A stretch of 64,000 bases of DNA from Gordonia mangrovi (GCF_024734075.1 NZ_CP102850.1:2356001-2420000), one strand, 5' to 3'. Positions 1-8,726 are shown, counted from the first letter of the stretch. Notes: generated from the sequence alone by a model not told the origin. Translations and numbers: made by a program.

Positions 1-34
1 GCCCGCGCTCGGGTGGCTGTGCCACCATGGATTC

Positions 35-376
35 GTGAGTATGGGCGACATCCGACAGGTGCCGGTGACCGAGCTCCCGAACGATTTCACCGACGACGCC
101 GACCGTGTGCTGCTCGATGTCCGCGAGCACGACGAATGGGCGGCCGGGCATGTCCGGGGAGCGCTGCACATCCCCCTCGGCGATGTCCCCACCCGCTTGG
201 GAGAGATCGACCTCGACGCCGAGCTGCTCGTGGTGTGCCACTCGAGTGGGCGGTCGATGCGAGTGCTGCAATACCTGGATCAAATGGGCTACGAGGGCAG
301 CTGTGTGCGCGGCGGGATGCTGGCCTGGGTCGAGCACGGCAAGCCCATCGAGACTCCGAACGCCGAGTCGCAATGA
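35..376 (+). CDS. Rhodanese-domain protein
   Basis: A single-domain rhodanese of 113 residues, a family that carries sulfane sulfur on a catalytic cysteine. The frame shows the typical LLDVREHDEW opening at about residues 30-39 and the active-site loop CHSSGRS at about 69-75, with the cysteine present. There is no signal peptide or membrane segment, so it should be cytoplasmic. The start is GTG at 35; an ATG six bases later is equally possible and neither has a clear ribosome site. Its stop overlaps the next start in an ATGA, so the two genes are probably translationally coupled. The sulfur donor or acceptor cannot be told from sequence. Confidence 0.85.
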   Translation: MSMGDIRQVPVTELPNDFTDDADRVLLDVREHDEWAAGHVRGALHIPLGDVPTRLGEIDLDAELLVVCHSSGRSMRVLQYLDQMGYEGSCVRGGMLAWVEHGKPIETPNAESQ

Positions 377-1416
377 TCGACCTGTGCCCGCGGTGCCGCA
401 TCCAGGCGCCACACCGCCCTGGACGAGAGCGCTGCCCCCGATGTGGGGGTCCGCTACGTGTCCTCGACTCCGATCTACTCGGGGCCGCGCGACCGGCGGC
501 GCGACCTTCGCCCACGCCTGAGTCGACCGCGGAGCCGACCCGGCCCGGGCTGGCCGCGCCGGCGTCGCGACCGGCTCCGGTGAGCGGTCCGCGTAGCGGC
601 CGGCTCTATCGCAGCCGCCACGTCCGCTGGGTCGCCCGTCGTCCGCCCGAGGCGATCCCGCTGCGTCGGCGTCCCGAGCTCGCCGCCCCGCCCCGCTACA
701 TCCCGCGCTATGTCTACATCCCGCAGTGGGGGTTGCGTGACGCACCGGTGGCGCCGGATGCCGCCACCTCGCGCGCCGCCGTGCTGTCCGCAGCGCTCAC
801 CCGGGCACTGCACGTCCTGGCCGCAGCGCTCGGGCTGGCCGCGATCGCCCACCTGCTGCGGTACGGCCTGCTGATCGTGAATCGGTCCACTCCGGTCCCG
901 GCATGGACGGACCTGGTCACCTCCACTTTGGTCATCTTCGGTGGCCTGCTCGCCCTCGGCTGCTTCGTCTACACCACCGTCGTGTTCGCGCGGTGGGTGA
1001 TGGCGATGCGGACCGAGGCCTACCGCGGCGCCGATCGCCGAGACCCGCGGGCGCGGTGGCAGATTCTGTTGCTGGCGGCGGTGCCGCTGGTGAACGTGGT
1101 GGGCGTGGCCGTGTTGCTGCATGAAGCGGCGAACGTCCGCGCCGATCTCGATCGCGACCGCACTCGACGTCGATTGACCCGGATGTGGGTGGCCTGGACG
1201 ATCGTGAACGTCCTCGCGGTGGCCGCGATCGTGACCCGCGTGGTCGCGACGCTGTCGGGCTCGATCCAGACCGGCGCCAACGGGCTGGTGGCGGTCACCG
1301 TCTCCGCGGCGTGTTCGGCGGTGTTCGCTCGGTGGCTGGCCGGTCGGCTCGAGGCCACCTTCGCCACGGCACAACACGATCCGGTTCCGTCACGCCGGTG
1401 GGTGGTGGCCGCATGA
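373..1416 (+). CDS. DUF4328-type zinc-ribbon membrane protein
   Basis: A 347-residue membrane protein of unknown function. It opens with a four-cysteine zinc ribbon (CPRCRIQ at about residue 5 and CPRCGGP at about 20), then a proline/arginine-rich linker to about residue 120, then four hydrophobic segments between about 140 and 330. This layout fits the DUF4328 proteins of Mycobacteriales. The start ATG at 373 overlaps the rhodanese stop (ATGA), and its own stop overlaps the downstream phosphodiesterase start, so all three form one coupled unit. By position next to glpQ it would correspond to Rv3843c of M. tuberculosis; this is from memory and not searched. Confidence 0.8.
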   Translation: MIDLCPRCRIQAPHRPGRERCPRCGGPLRVLDSDLLGAARPAARPSPTPESTAEPTRPGLAAPASRPAPVSGPRSGRLYRSRHVRWVARRPPEAIPLRRRPELAAPPRYIPRYVYIPQWGLRDAPVAPDAATSRAAVLSAALTRALHVLAAALGLAAIAHLLRYGLLIVNRSTPVPAWTDLVTSTLVIFGGLLALGCFVYTTVVFARWVMAMRTEAYRGADRRDPRARWQILLLAAVPLVNVVGVAVLLHEAANVRADLDRDRTRRRLTRMWVAWTIVNVLAVAAIVTRVVATLSGSIQTGANGLVAVTVSAACSAVFARWLAGRLEATFATAQHDPVPSRRWVVAA

Positions 1417-2204
1417 CGGGCGCCGAACAGGTCTCCAGGTCGGGCAAGCCCGCCGTCGTCGCCCACCGTGGCGCGTCGGCCGACTTACCCGAGCACACGC
1501 TGGCCGCCTACGAACGAGCACTCGCCGAGGGTGCCGACGGGCTCGAATGCGACGTCCGGCTGACCAGCGACCACGAACTCGTCTGCGTGCACGACCGGAC
1601 CGTCGACCGCACCTCCGACGGAGTCGGTGCGGTCAGCGAGATGTCGCTGGCACAACTGCGCGAACTCGACTTCGGCAGCTGGCATCCGGCCCGCACACAG
1701 GCATCGGTGCTGACCCTGCGGGAGCTGATCACGCTCACCCTCGACTGGCGCCGTCCGGTCCGGCTGTTCATCGAGACCAAACACCCGGTGCGCTTCGGCA
1801 GCCTCGTCGAGCAGAAGCTGTTGGCGATGTTGCACGAATTCGGCGTCGCGACCCCACCGTCGGCCGATCACAGTCGCGCGGTGGTCATCTCGTTCTCCTC
1901 GGCCGGGGTCTGGCGCGTCCGCCGGCATGCGCCGATGCTACCGACGATCCTGCTCGGCGACACCGCCCGGATGCTCGGCGGCAGCGCGGCCACCGCAGTG
2001 GGCGCCACCGGGATCGGGCCGTCGGTGGAGACGTTGCGGACGTATCCGGACCTCGTCGACCGTGCCGCCGCCGCGGGCCGGGTCACCTACTGCTGGACGG
2101 TCGACGAGCAGCCGGATGTGCAGATGTGCGCCGACCTCGGGGTGCGGTGGGTCGCGACCAACAGGCCCGCCAAGGTGCGTGACTGGCTCGTCACGGTCGA
2201 CTGA
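1413..2204 (+). CDS. glpQ: Glycerophosphodiester phosphodiesterase
   Basis: A 263-residue GDPD-family enzyme, which hydrolyses glycerophosphodiesters to glycerol-3-phosphate and an alcohol. The family signature is intact: AHRGASADLPEHT at about residues 16-28 and the acidic metal-binding stretch DGLECDVRLTSD at about 40-51, followed by VHDRTVDRT. A later IETKHP matches the conserved glutamate and lysine of the TIM barrel. No signal peptide is visible, so it is probably cytoplasmic and recycles lipid head groups. Start ATG at 1413 overlaps the previous stop (ATGA). Position near bfrB matches glpQ1 (Rv3842c) of M. tuberculosis. Confidence 0.92.
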   Translation: MTGAEQVSRSGKPAVVAHRGASADLPEHTLAAYERALAEGADGLECDVRLTSDHELVCVHDRTVDRTSDGVGAVSEMSLAQLRELDFGSWHPARTQASVLTLRELITLTLDWRRPVRLFIETKHPVRFGSLVEQKLLAMLHEFGVATPPSADHSRAVVISFSSAGVWRVRRHAPMLPTILLGDTARMLGGSAATAVGATGIGPSVETLRTYPDLVDRAAAAGRVTYCWTVDEQPDVQMCADLGVRWVATNRPAKVRDWLVTVD

Positions 2205-2252
2205 GCGCCTGGGTGGTGACGCCCGGGCGGCACCCCGTGAGAGGGTGGTGAC

Positions 2253-3173
2253 ATGGCGAAGAAGAGCAAACGGGGCAGCGGGCCGCGGCCGGGAAGTAAT
2301 CGGGCCGAGCGGGTCGCCGCCCGCAAGGAGCGTCAGCGGGCGGCGATGGCGCCCCCGCCACGGCCGTTCGCCGGACTGGCCGCCGAATGTGATCTGGTGG
2401 CGATGCGCGCCTTCGTCGCCTCGGCGACCGCCGAACTCGGGTCCGACGCGTTGACGCAGGGGTCCGAGCGCAGTGTGTTGCTCGCCAGCATCCTGCCCGG
2501 CGCGGTGCGGGCGATCGTCCGCACCACCGAGGCCGGTCCGCAGGGTGTGGTCGCGCTGCAGACGGAGGTGGACCCCGACGACGTCGACCGCGAGATCGCC
2601 GACGCGATCGTGTGGTCCACGCAGGCCGCACCGGACGCCGACTTCGTACGCTCGGATGAGCCACCCGCATTGACCGAGGTGATCGCGCCGCAGACCCAGC
2701 TCGACATCGTGGTGCACGACGACTTCGCGTGGTGGTTCCCCGCGGGCACCGACGTCCCGGCCGAGTTCGCCGACATGCTCGAGCAGGCCAAGGATTCGAT
2801 CATGCCCAGCGCGCGGTTGACCGCCAAGAGTGGGATCGGCGCGCCGTGGTGGGTCGATGCCGGTGATCGCGCACACTTGCGCTGGGTCCGCCCGGAGCCC
2901 GAGGACGAGGTGATGAACGCTCTGGCGCGGCTCCACGCCGCGGGGCGGCTGACCTTGGGCGAGGGTTCGCGCTTCGCCGGGTCGTTCCGCACCCACGGGT
3001 TGCTGGTGCCGGTCTTCGACCTCGACAACGAACTCCACCACGAGGAGTGGACGCCGGGGCTCGATCAGTTCGACGAATGGCTCACCGAGTCACTGGCGGT
3101 CGAGGGTGAACTGACCACCGCGGAAGTACGCTCACGCGACGGAATCCGCGGTCGCCAGGTCACTTTGCGCTGA
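2253..3173 (+). CDS. DUF5926 family protein
   Basis: A 306-residue soluble protein that fits DUF5926, conserved in Actinobacteria without known function. The N-terminus is very basic (MAKKSKRGSGPRPGSNRAER), then a mixed alpha/beta body rich in acidic residues follows. Similar proteins are often mislabelled as SecA-like because of the lysine-rich end; no translocase motif or Walker box is present here. The start ATG at 2253 has a GAGGGTGG ribosome site about seven bases upstream. It lies 48 bases after glpQ on the same strand and converges on bfrB, whose stop is 12 bases past its own. Confidence 0.75.
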   Translation: MAKKSKRGSGPRPGSNRAERVAARKERQRAAMAPPPRPFAGLAAECDLVAMRAFVASATAELGSDALTQGSERSVLLASILPGAVRAIVRTTEAGPQGVVALQTEVDPDDVDREIADAIVWSTQAAPDADFVRSDEPPALTEVIAPQTQLDIVVHDDFAWWFPAGTDVPAEFADMLEQAKDSIMPSARLTAKSGIGAPWWVDAGDRAHLRWVRPEPEDEVMNALARLHAAGRLTLGEGSRFAGSFRTHGLLVPVFDLDNELHHEEWTPGLDQFDEWLTESLAVEGELTTAEVRSRDGIRGRQVTLR

Positions 3174-3185
3174 GCGCCTGGACAA

Positions 3186-3731
3186 TCAGAGGTTGCCGCC
3201 GGCTGCCGCCGGGGGAGCCGCCGGTGACGCTGCGCTGCCGTTGATCTCGCGTTCGACGAAGTTCTCCAGGTCGAACAGGTTGCCGTGTGCACGCTCGGCG
3301 ATGGTCTGCAGGGTCGTCATCGTCGCGACCTCCTCGACCTGCTCGGCGAGGAACCACTGCATGAACTGCTCGCCGAGGTAGTCGCCGCAGTCGCGTGCGG
3401 CACGGGCGAGTTCGACGATCTGCTCGGTGACCGACTTCTCCTGTGCCAGGGCGAGTTCGATCGGTTCACGATAGTCGGCGAAGTCGGTCCGCGGCACCGG
3501 GACACCGGGGATCGCCACGTCGACATCGCGATCGAGAAGATACTGCACGATCATCATCGCGTGGTTGCGTTCCTCGACGGCCTGCGCATAGAAGTGTTTG
3601 GCGAGCTGTGGCATGTCGTGGCCGTCGTAGTAGATGGCGACCGCGATGTACTGCTGCGAGGCGGCGAACTCGTTGCCGATCTGTTCGTGCAGCAGCTTAC
3701 GGAAGACGGTGTCGTCGGTACTCGATGTCAT
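3186..3731 (-). CDS. bfrB: Ferritin BfrB
   Basis: A 181-residue ferritin that oxidises Fe(II) and stores it as mineral in a 24-subunit shell. The sequence follows mycobacterial BfrB closely: an early glutamate in the LLHEQIGNEF helix, the ferroxidase stretch EERNHAMMIVQYLL, and GEQFMQWFLAEQVEEVA with further ferroxidase acids. The alanine/proline tail ending GGNL resembles the tail of BfrB. It has no methionine haem ligand pattern of bacterioferritins. I chose the ATG at 3731 because it aligns with the family; an upstream in-frame start adds eight residues. A degenerate IdeR-like sequence lies upstream, in line with IdeR activation of bfrB in M. tuberculosis. Confidence 0.93.
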   Translation of the reverse strand: MTSSTDDTVFRKLLHEQIGNEFAASQQYIAVAIYYDGHDMPQLAKHFYAQAVEERNHAMMIVQYLLDRDVDVAIPGVPVPRTDFADYREPIELALAQEKSVTEQIVELARAARDCGDYLGEQFMQWFLAEQVEEVATMTTLQTIAERAHGNLFDLENFVEREINGSAASPAAPPAAAGGNL

Positions 3732-3767
3732 GGTGACCAGAGTAGAGACCGACAAACTTGCCGGTCG

Positions 3768-3786
3768 GCTCAGCGCAGGCTAACTG
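3768..3786 (-). promoter_or_regulatory. Possible degenerate IdeR box upstream of bfrB
   Basis: On the plus strand TCAGCGCAGGCTAACTGAG matches the 19-bp IdeR/DtxR consensus TTAGGTTAGGCTAACCTAA at about 12 of 19 positions, including the GGCTAAC core. It lies 37 bases upstream of the bfrB start. In M. tuberculosis IdeR activates bfrB from upstream boxes. The match is weak in one half-site, so this is only a candidate. Confidence 0.3.
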
Positions 3787-3792
3787 AGTTGA

Positions 3793-3815
3793 GCCTCACC
3801 ACAATTCGGTGAGGC
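3793..3815 (-). terminator. Hairpin after the LCP gene
   Basis: A perfect 8-bp stem, GCCTCACC and GGTGAGGC, with a 7-base loop starts ten bases past the stop of the LCP gene on the minus strand. There is no T-run, as is common for actinobacterial terminators. It would separate the LCP transcript from bfrB, which lies downstream in the same direction. Confidence 0.5.
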
Positions 3816-3824
3816 GATGCTCAC

Positions 3825-5294
3825 CTACCCGCCGATGACCCCGGTCTGGGTGGAGAGCAGGTCCTCGGGGACGGGCGCCCCTTGTCGGATGTAGGTGAAG
3901 AACTGTTCGGTGTTGTCGCCGACGGCGAGTGAATCACCGTCGGAGGTGTATTCGCTGCCGCCCGTCGGAGTCGTCGTGGTGATCGGGTCGCCGCGCAGTG
4001 ACCAGGCGAGCCCGGCCAGGTTCCACAGGTGATCGCCCTCGTCCACGGTGACCGCGTCGACCGCGGAGTTGACGAAGGGAATCAGCCGGAACGGATTCAA
4101 CAGCACTTCGGGGCTGGTGGCTTTGGCCATCAACGCGCTGAGGAATTTGCGCTGATTCTCGATGCGTTCGAGGTCGGCGTTGGGGAAGGCGCGCGTACGG
4201 ACCAACCCGAGTGCTTCCTGGCCGTTGAGGTCCTGGCATCCGGCGGGCAGGTTCAACCCCGCCTTGGGGTCGTTGAGGGGTTGGTCGAGGCAGATGTTGA
4301 CCCCGCCCACCGCGTCGACCACCTGATCGAAGCCGCCGAAGCCGATCTCGACGTAGTGGTCGATGCGCGCGCCGGTCAGTTGTTCGACCGTCTGTACCAG
4401 CAGCTGTGGCCCACCGAAGTTGAACGCGGCGTTGATCTTGTGTGATCCCTGACCGGGTATCGGCACGTACAGATCGCGCGGGATGCTGATCAGCATCGCG
4501 TCCTCGCCCGGCGGTTTGTACACCATCATGATGGTGTCGGTGCGGGAGCCGTCACTGTCGCCGGTGGACAGTTCGGCGCGTTCGGCGTCGCTGAGCTCGG
4601 CGCGCGAGTCGGTACCGACGATCAGCCAGTTCGTGCCCGGGGTGTCCGCCGGCCGGCCGGCGTAGGAGGTCAGCGCATCGGTCCGGTGCAACTTGCTGTC
4701 GTAGTAGAACACCAGGCCGATCGACCCCACCACCAACACCAGCAGCGTCACCAGCATCAGCCGGCCCAGACGCAGCCGACGCCGACGCCGCCGCGGCTTC
4801 GCCGGGGGCCCACCGGAACGACTGCCCGGGCGTCGCGGACCACCGGGACCGCCGTCGCGCGCCGACGATCCGGCGCGCTGCGGCACCGGTCGTCGCAGAC
4901 GATCCGCGGCCGGGACGGGTTCGGGTCGCTGCGGCGGGGCATAGCCCTGCCGGTGGTCGGGGCGTGACCCTGCCGGGGAGGCGGAGCCGGACGCATCCGA
5001 CCAGGCCAGCGGTGGTCGATAGCGCGTATCGTCGTCGCGTCGGTCCCGCAGATGTGCGGTGGCCTCGGGGGGTGCCGGCGGCACGGGATTGCGGCGGGGT
5101 CCGGGAGCCTGGCGCGTTCGGCCGGCATCGGGGTGCGGCGGCGGTGGGCGGTGCTGGGGTGAACGGTGCTGGGGTGAACGATGCTGGGGCGAGCCGGGCG
5201 GCGGCGCGGCATGCCGAGCGCGGTCGCCGGCGCGCGGAGCGGGTCCCGGTGGGACGTCGCGCCGGCGCATCATCGGCGGATCGGGCTCGTTCAT
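3825..5294 (-). CDS. LytR-CpsA-Psr (LCP) family ligase
   Basis: An LCP protein of about 489 residues. LCP enzymes transfer polyprenyl-linked glycopolymers to peptidoglycan; in this group that means joining arabinogalactan to the wall. A long proline/arginine-rich cytoplasmic tail (to about residue 170) precedes one membrane segment (RLMLVTLLVLVVGSIGLVFYY). The external LCP domain has the conserved motifs GTDSR, RTDTIMMV, SIPRDLYV, HKINAAF and VRTRAFPNADLERIENQRKFL, with the arginines that bind pyrophosphate. I prefer the ATG at 5294; an in-frame ATG at 5366 adds 24 residues. There is no clear LytR_C domain. Its place beside bfrB parallels Rv3840, a short LCP relative. Confidence 0.88.
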   Translation of the reverse strand: MNEPDPPMMRRRDVPPGPAPRAGDRARHAAPPPGSPQHRSPQHRSPQHRPPPPHPDAGRTRQAPGPRRNPVPPAPPEATAHLRDRRDDDTRYRPPLAWSDASGSASPAGSRPDHRQGYAPPQRPEPVPAADRLRRPVPQRAGSSARDGGPGGPRRPGSRSGGPPAKPRRRRRRLRLGRLMLVTLLVLVVGSIGLVFYYDSKLHRTDALTSYAGRPADTPGTNWLIVGTDSRAELSDAERAELSTGDSDGSRTDTIMMVYKPPGEDAMLISIPRDLYVPIPGQGSHKINAAFNFGGPQLLVQTVEQLTGARIDHYVEIGFGGFDQVVDAVGGVNICLDQPLNDPKAGLNLPAGCQDLNGQEALGLVRTRAFPNADLERIENQRKFLSALMAKATSPEVLLNPFRLIPFVNSAVDAVTVDEGDHLWNLAGLAWSLRGDPITTTTPTGGSEYTSDGDSLAVGDNTEQFFTYIRQGAPVPEDLLSTQTGVIGG

Positions 5295-5456
5295 CTCAAC
5301 CAATGTACGCACAGACGCTGCACGATCCGGGCGCTGCGCTGCGCCGGAACGCGACTCAGAATACATCCACCAACCATTGTGACAGTGAGCATTGACACAT
5401 AGTCTTCCCGATCCTAGTGTCGGAGGTCACACACGAGTTCGTCCAGGAGGTGGCCG

Positions 5457-6371
5457 ATGGTAGTGACATCGCAGGTGAGACGAGGTGATGCGGACGGCCG
5501 CAACGCCATCGCCCGGCGGTTGATCACGGGGTCGGTGAAGAGGTCATACGAACCGGTGGTCGACCTGGACTGGGATCGCGAGCCCGAACCCGACCGATAC
5601 TTCTTGCCGCCGCGGGCACTCACCCTCGCCGGGACCGAGCTGTGGGCCGGCCTGTCCGAGGAGCAGCGGATCGAGGTGTCGCGCCAGGAGTTGGCCAACA
5701 TCCTGTCGGTGGGCATCTGGTTCGAGAACCTGCTCAACCGCACCCTGATGGCGCGCCTGATGACCGCCGACGCCGCGTCGGCCACCACCCACTACGCGCT
5801 CACCGAGATGGGTGACGAATGTCGGCACATGGTGATGTTCGGCCGGGCCATCGAGTGGGCGGGGGCGCGGCCGTTCCGGATGCGTCTGGCCGAACGCGGC
5901 GCCATGACGGTGTTGCCGTATGCACTGCGTGGAAGTCTGCTGTGGGTGGCCGCCCTGGTGGGCGAGGAGATCTTCGATGCGCTCCAGCGCGAGATGCTCG
6001 ACGACCCGCAGCTGCAGCCGCTGGTCGCCCGGCTGATGCAGATCCACGTGGCCGAGGAGGCCCGGCACATCGGTTTCGCCCGCGACGGCATCATGCGCCG
6101 CAAGCCCACCCGCAGCCGGTGGGAGACGTTCGTCGCGGCGAACGGTCATGCGGTCGCCGGGGTGCTGTTCCGCCGGTTGTTCACCAACCCGGCGATGTAC
6201 CGGCGCGCCGGACTCGACGGGCGTCACGCCGCACGGGTGGCGCGATCCAACCCGCACTTCCGAGAGGTGCAGGTCCGCGGATTCGCCTCGCTCGCAGCGT
6301 TCTTCTCCGACGCCGGGCTGATGAGCCGGCTGTCGCGATACGGCTGGCAGCGCGGCGGGTTTCTGCCGTGA
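5457..6371 (+). CDS. AurF-like diiron oxygenase
   Basis: A 304-residue helical protein of the AurF/p-aminobenzoate N-oxygenase type, with a carboxylate-bridged diiron centre. Metal-ligand motifs are visible: ENLLNR at about 83-88, EMGDECRHMVMF at about 117-128 (ExxxxxH pattern), EEIFD at about 165 and VAEEARHIGFAR at about 197-208. Characterised AurF oxidises aryl amines; the substrate here is unknown. The ATG at 5457 follows an AGGAGG at 5445-5450, an ideal ribosome site. The stop overlaps the next gene's GTG start, so the two are co-translated. Confidence 0.82.
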   Translation: MVVTSQVRRGDADGRNAIARRLITGSVKRSYEPVVDLDWDREPEPDRYFLPPRALTLAGTELWAGLSEEQRIEVSRQELANILSVGIWFENLLNRTLMARLMTADAASATTHYALTEMGDECRHMVMFGRAIEWAGARPFRMRLAERGAMTVLPYALRGSLLWVAALVGEEIFDALQREMLDDPQLQPLVARLMQIHVAEEARHIGFARDGIMRRKPTRSRWETFVAANGHAVAGVLFRRLFTNPAMYRRAGLDGRHAARVARSNPHFREVQVRGFASLAAFFSDAGLMSRLSRYGWQRGGFLP

Positions 6372-7051
6372 CCGGAGATCCGACGGTGGCGATCACCGGC
6401 AGCGGCGCGCTCGCGCAGCGACTTCGTGCGCGAATTCGCCGGTCCCCGTTGAGCATCGGCGTGCTCGAGGACGGTCGGCGGGCCGGTGTGGTGGTGCGCG
6501 ACCGTGCCGCGCCCACGGGTGCCTACCTCGATCTGGTGACCGCAGATCGAGAAGGTGAGGTCTTCCTCGACGACCCGCGAGCGCTCGACTACGTGGTCAC
6601 GATGATCGAGCATCTCGCCATCACCGGTGCCCGGACGGTCGTCGTGCGGCGGCCCGTCGAGAACGAATGGGCGGCCGTCGGGTCGCCCCGGCGCCGCAGG
6701 TCCCGGCTACGACGCTTCCGCCCGGACGACTACGACTGGATCGGATCGGAATCCATCGACGACGAGATCGTCGACGCTGCCGCCGTATTGTCGGCCGACG
6801 GCGACGAACTGGTGGCGCGATTCCGGGTGCTCGGCCACTTCGAGCCACTCGACGGTCGATATCACTGGGCAGGTACGGTTTTCGGTGACGAGGTACGCCG
6901 ATGGAAGGAGCGTCGGGTCACCGCGGTGACCGTCGCGATGGACGGCCGCGAACCGGTCGACGCCCGGCTCGCCGAGGTCACACCGACCGGCGCGGTGCGG
7001 ATCGTGGGAGTGGGCGCACCGCCGTATGCGCTCGATGCGCTGCAGGTGTGA
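6368..7051 (+). CDS. DUF4873 domain protein
   Basis: A 227-residue protein of unknown function whose C-terminal half resembles DUF4873, a small domain often fused to flavin monooxygenases in mycobacteria. The relevant stretch begins near YHWAGTVFGDEV (about residue 165) and ends YALDALQV. The first half has no motif I can name. The GTG start at 6368 overlaps the stop of the diiron oxygenase (GTGA), so the pair likely works together, perhaps with this protein as an accessory subunit. That role is inferred from gene order only. Confidence 0.6.
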   Translation: MTGDPTVAITGSGALAQRLRARIRRSPLSIGVLEDGRRAGVVVRDRAAPTGAYLDLVTADREGEVFLDDPRALDYVVTMIEHLAITGARTVVVRRPVENEWAAVGSPRRRRSRLRRFRPDDYDWIGSESIDDEIVDAAAVLSADGDELVARFRVLGHFEPLDGRYHWAGTVFGDEVRRWKERRVTAVTVAMDGREPVDARLAEVTPTGAVRIVGVGAPPYALDALQV

Positions 7052-7060
7052 CCTGCCCGA

Positions 7061-7867
7061 TCATCCCACCCAGCTCAGATGCTCGTGTAGCAGTGCATAT
7101 CCGACGAACGCGACGATGTCCATCGTGGCGTGCGCGATCACCAACGGCCACACCCGCGACGTGATCTGGAAGAACCGCCCGAACACCAGCCCCATCACCA
7201 CGTTGCCGAGCCCGGCACCCACGCCCTGATATAGGTGATAGCCGCCGCGCAACAGTGAACTGGCTGCCAGAGAGGCATTCTCGGAGGCGCCGAGCTGGCG
7301 CAGCCGGGTGATGAAGTAGGCCACCACGATGATCTCCTCGGCGGCGGCATTGCCCACCGCGAGGAGGATGAGGATGGGCCACCGCCACCACACGCCGTCG
7401 ACCTCGCTGGGCACCAGATGGGCGTTGACGCCCAGCGCGCGGGCGACGGCCACCAACGCGAGACCCGGCAGTCCCACCAGCGCGGCGAGCCCGACACCGG
7501 CCGGCAGGTCGCGCCGCGGCGGCCGTCGGTCGAGGCCGACCAGCCTCAGAAATCCGCTGCGCCACAACAGATACACACCCAATCCGCCGATCGCGAACAG
7601 GCGCAGCGCGCTCATCAGCTGGCGCGCGAAGTCGATCCACCCCAGATCCGACCTCGACGGGTTGAGCGCCACGGTGGTGTTGCCGATACCACCGGCGAGT
7701 TGCGCCTCGAGCAACGACAACGCCGCCGAGATCGCGGAGAACAGGAAGGTGAGGACGCCGACGATGACCAGTTCGATGACGATCGCGCGGCGCTCGGTGC
7801 GGTCGGTGACGACGGCGAAACCGGCCGGGCGCGCGGGGGACACAACCGATCGCAGCGGGGCGCGCAT
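7061..7867 (-). CDS. CPBP family intramembrane protease
   Basis: A 268-residue polytopic membrane protein with the CPBP/Abi (Rce1-like) catalytic motifs: the double glutamate NAAAEEIIVVAYF at about 172-184, then RGGYHLYQG at about 209-217, and a final helix with IAHATMDIVAF. Family members cleave within membranes or modify prenylated peptides, and bacterial ones often act in bacteriocin immunity or stress. About six hydrophobic segments are visible. It is convergent with the DUF4873 gene and 36 bases downstream of the DUF2470 gene on the same strand, so the two may be co-transcribed and share iron control. Confidence 0.82.
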   Translation of the reverse strand: MRAPLRSVVSPARPAGFAVVTDRTERRAIVIELVIVGVLTFLFSAISAALSLLEAQLAGGIGNTTVALNPSRSDLGWIDFARQLMSALRLFAIGGLGVYLLWRSGFLRLVGLDRRPPRRDLPAGVGLAALVGLPGLALVAVARALGVNAHLVPSEVDGVWWRWPILILLAVGNAAAEEIIVVAYFITRLRQLGASENASLAASSLLRGGYHLYQGVGAGLGNVVMGLVFGRFFQITSRVWPLVIAHATMDIVAFVGYALLHEHLSWVG

Positions 7868-7903
7868 GATGGCCAGCTTACGGGTCGGGCTGGCCCCCGG
7901 TTC

Positions 7904-8659
7904 TCAGTCCGGCAGGCTGTTGAGGAACGGGCAGCCGGCAAGCGTGCGTAGTGCCTGCGACAGCTCGTGGACATCGGAGACCGGCCGTGCAAACGGAAGC
8001 CGCACGTCCGAATCGCCGGCCGGGCCCTCGATCCGGAACCGGATACCGAAGCGGTCCAGGCCCAGCGGCCGCACGCGGCCGTCGCGCAGGTCCTGCGGGA
8101 GGCGCCGAGCCAGTTGGCCCACGAGGTCGGCGTGATCGGAGTCCAGATGTGCGATCCAATCGCCCTCGTACTCCCAGAACGGGTCGGGGGCGGCGCCCGC
8201 GAGTTCGGCCGACGGTACGGACGCCGCGCCCGCCGAGGTGGCGATGACGGCGGTGTCGATCTGCAGCCGCAGCATCGAGCTGCCGTGGCCGAGGTCGAGC
8301 AGTCCGTCGTCGGGATGCTCGGTGGCGATCTCCACGGCCAGTTCGCGTTCCAGGTTCGTCGGGACCGCGTGCAGGGTGCCGTTGAGCCAGACCAGCGACC
8401 GCACCCGTTCGCGCAGGTCGATCGGGGCGCAGTCGGTGATCTCGAGCATGGCGGCCAGCCCCTCGGATCGCGCGCCGGTGAATATCACGGCGTCGCCGTC
8501 GGTGGGGACCAGGACGAACGCCTGCGACTCGAACAGATGCACCACGTTCACCGGAGTCGGTTCGGCGCCCGCCACCGCGAGGGTTGCCCCGCTGATCTGG
8601 CGGCATGCGGTCTGGATCAGTTCGGCGTCCGACGGGCGGTCGGTGACTGCCTGGGTCAT
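7904..8659 (-). CDS. HugZ-like DUF2470 protein, iron regulated
   Basis: A 251-residue soluble protein. The C-terminal part (about 165-250, DWIAHLDSDHADLVGQLA to LRTLAGC) fits DUF2470, the haem-binding C-terminal domain of HugZ-type haem oxygenases. The N-terminal part (about 10-100) could be a degenerate split-barrel. A near-consensus IdeR box lies about 49 bases upstream of the ATG at 8659. By position between the LCP gene and pheA it would correspond to Rv3839, which is reported as an IdeR-repressed gene. A role in haem or iron use under iron limitation is the best inference; activity is unproven. Confidence 0.72.
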   Translation of the reverse strand: MTQAVTDRPSDAELIQTACRQISGATLAVAGAEPTPVNVVHLFESQAFVLVPTDGDAVIFTGARSEGLAAMLEITDCAPIDLRERVRSLVWLNGTLHAVPTNLERELAVEIATEHPDDGLLDLGHGSSMLRLQIDTAVIATSAGAASVPSAELAGAAPDPFWEYEGDWIAHLDSDHADLVGQLARRLPQDLRDGRVRPLGLDRFGIRFRIEGPAGDSDVRLPFARPVSDVHELSQALRTLAGCPFLNSLPD

Positions 8660-8707
8660 GCGCTCCTCGCTCTCAGGTGGGTGCGACCTCTGGAACAGCT
8701 GGATTAA

Positions 8708-8726
8708 TAAGGCAACCCTAACCTAA
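8708..8726. promoter_or_regulatory. IdeR/DtxR iron box
   Basis: TAAGGCAACCCTAACCTAA matches the 19-bp consensus TTAGGTTAGGCTAACCTAA at 14 of 19 positions; the right half-site CTAACCTAA is perfect. It lies in the promoter region of the DUF2470 gene (start at 8659), where IdeR-Fe(II) would repress transcription. pheA starts 87 bases away in the other direction and is probably not the target. Confidence 0.75.
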
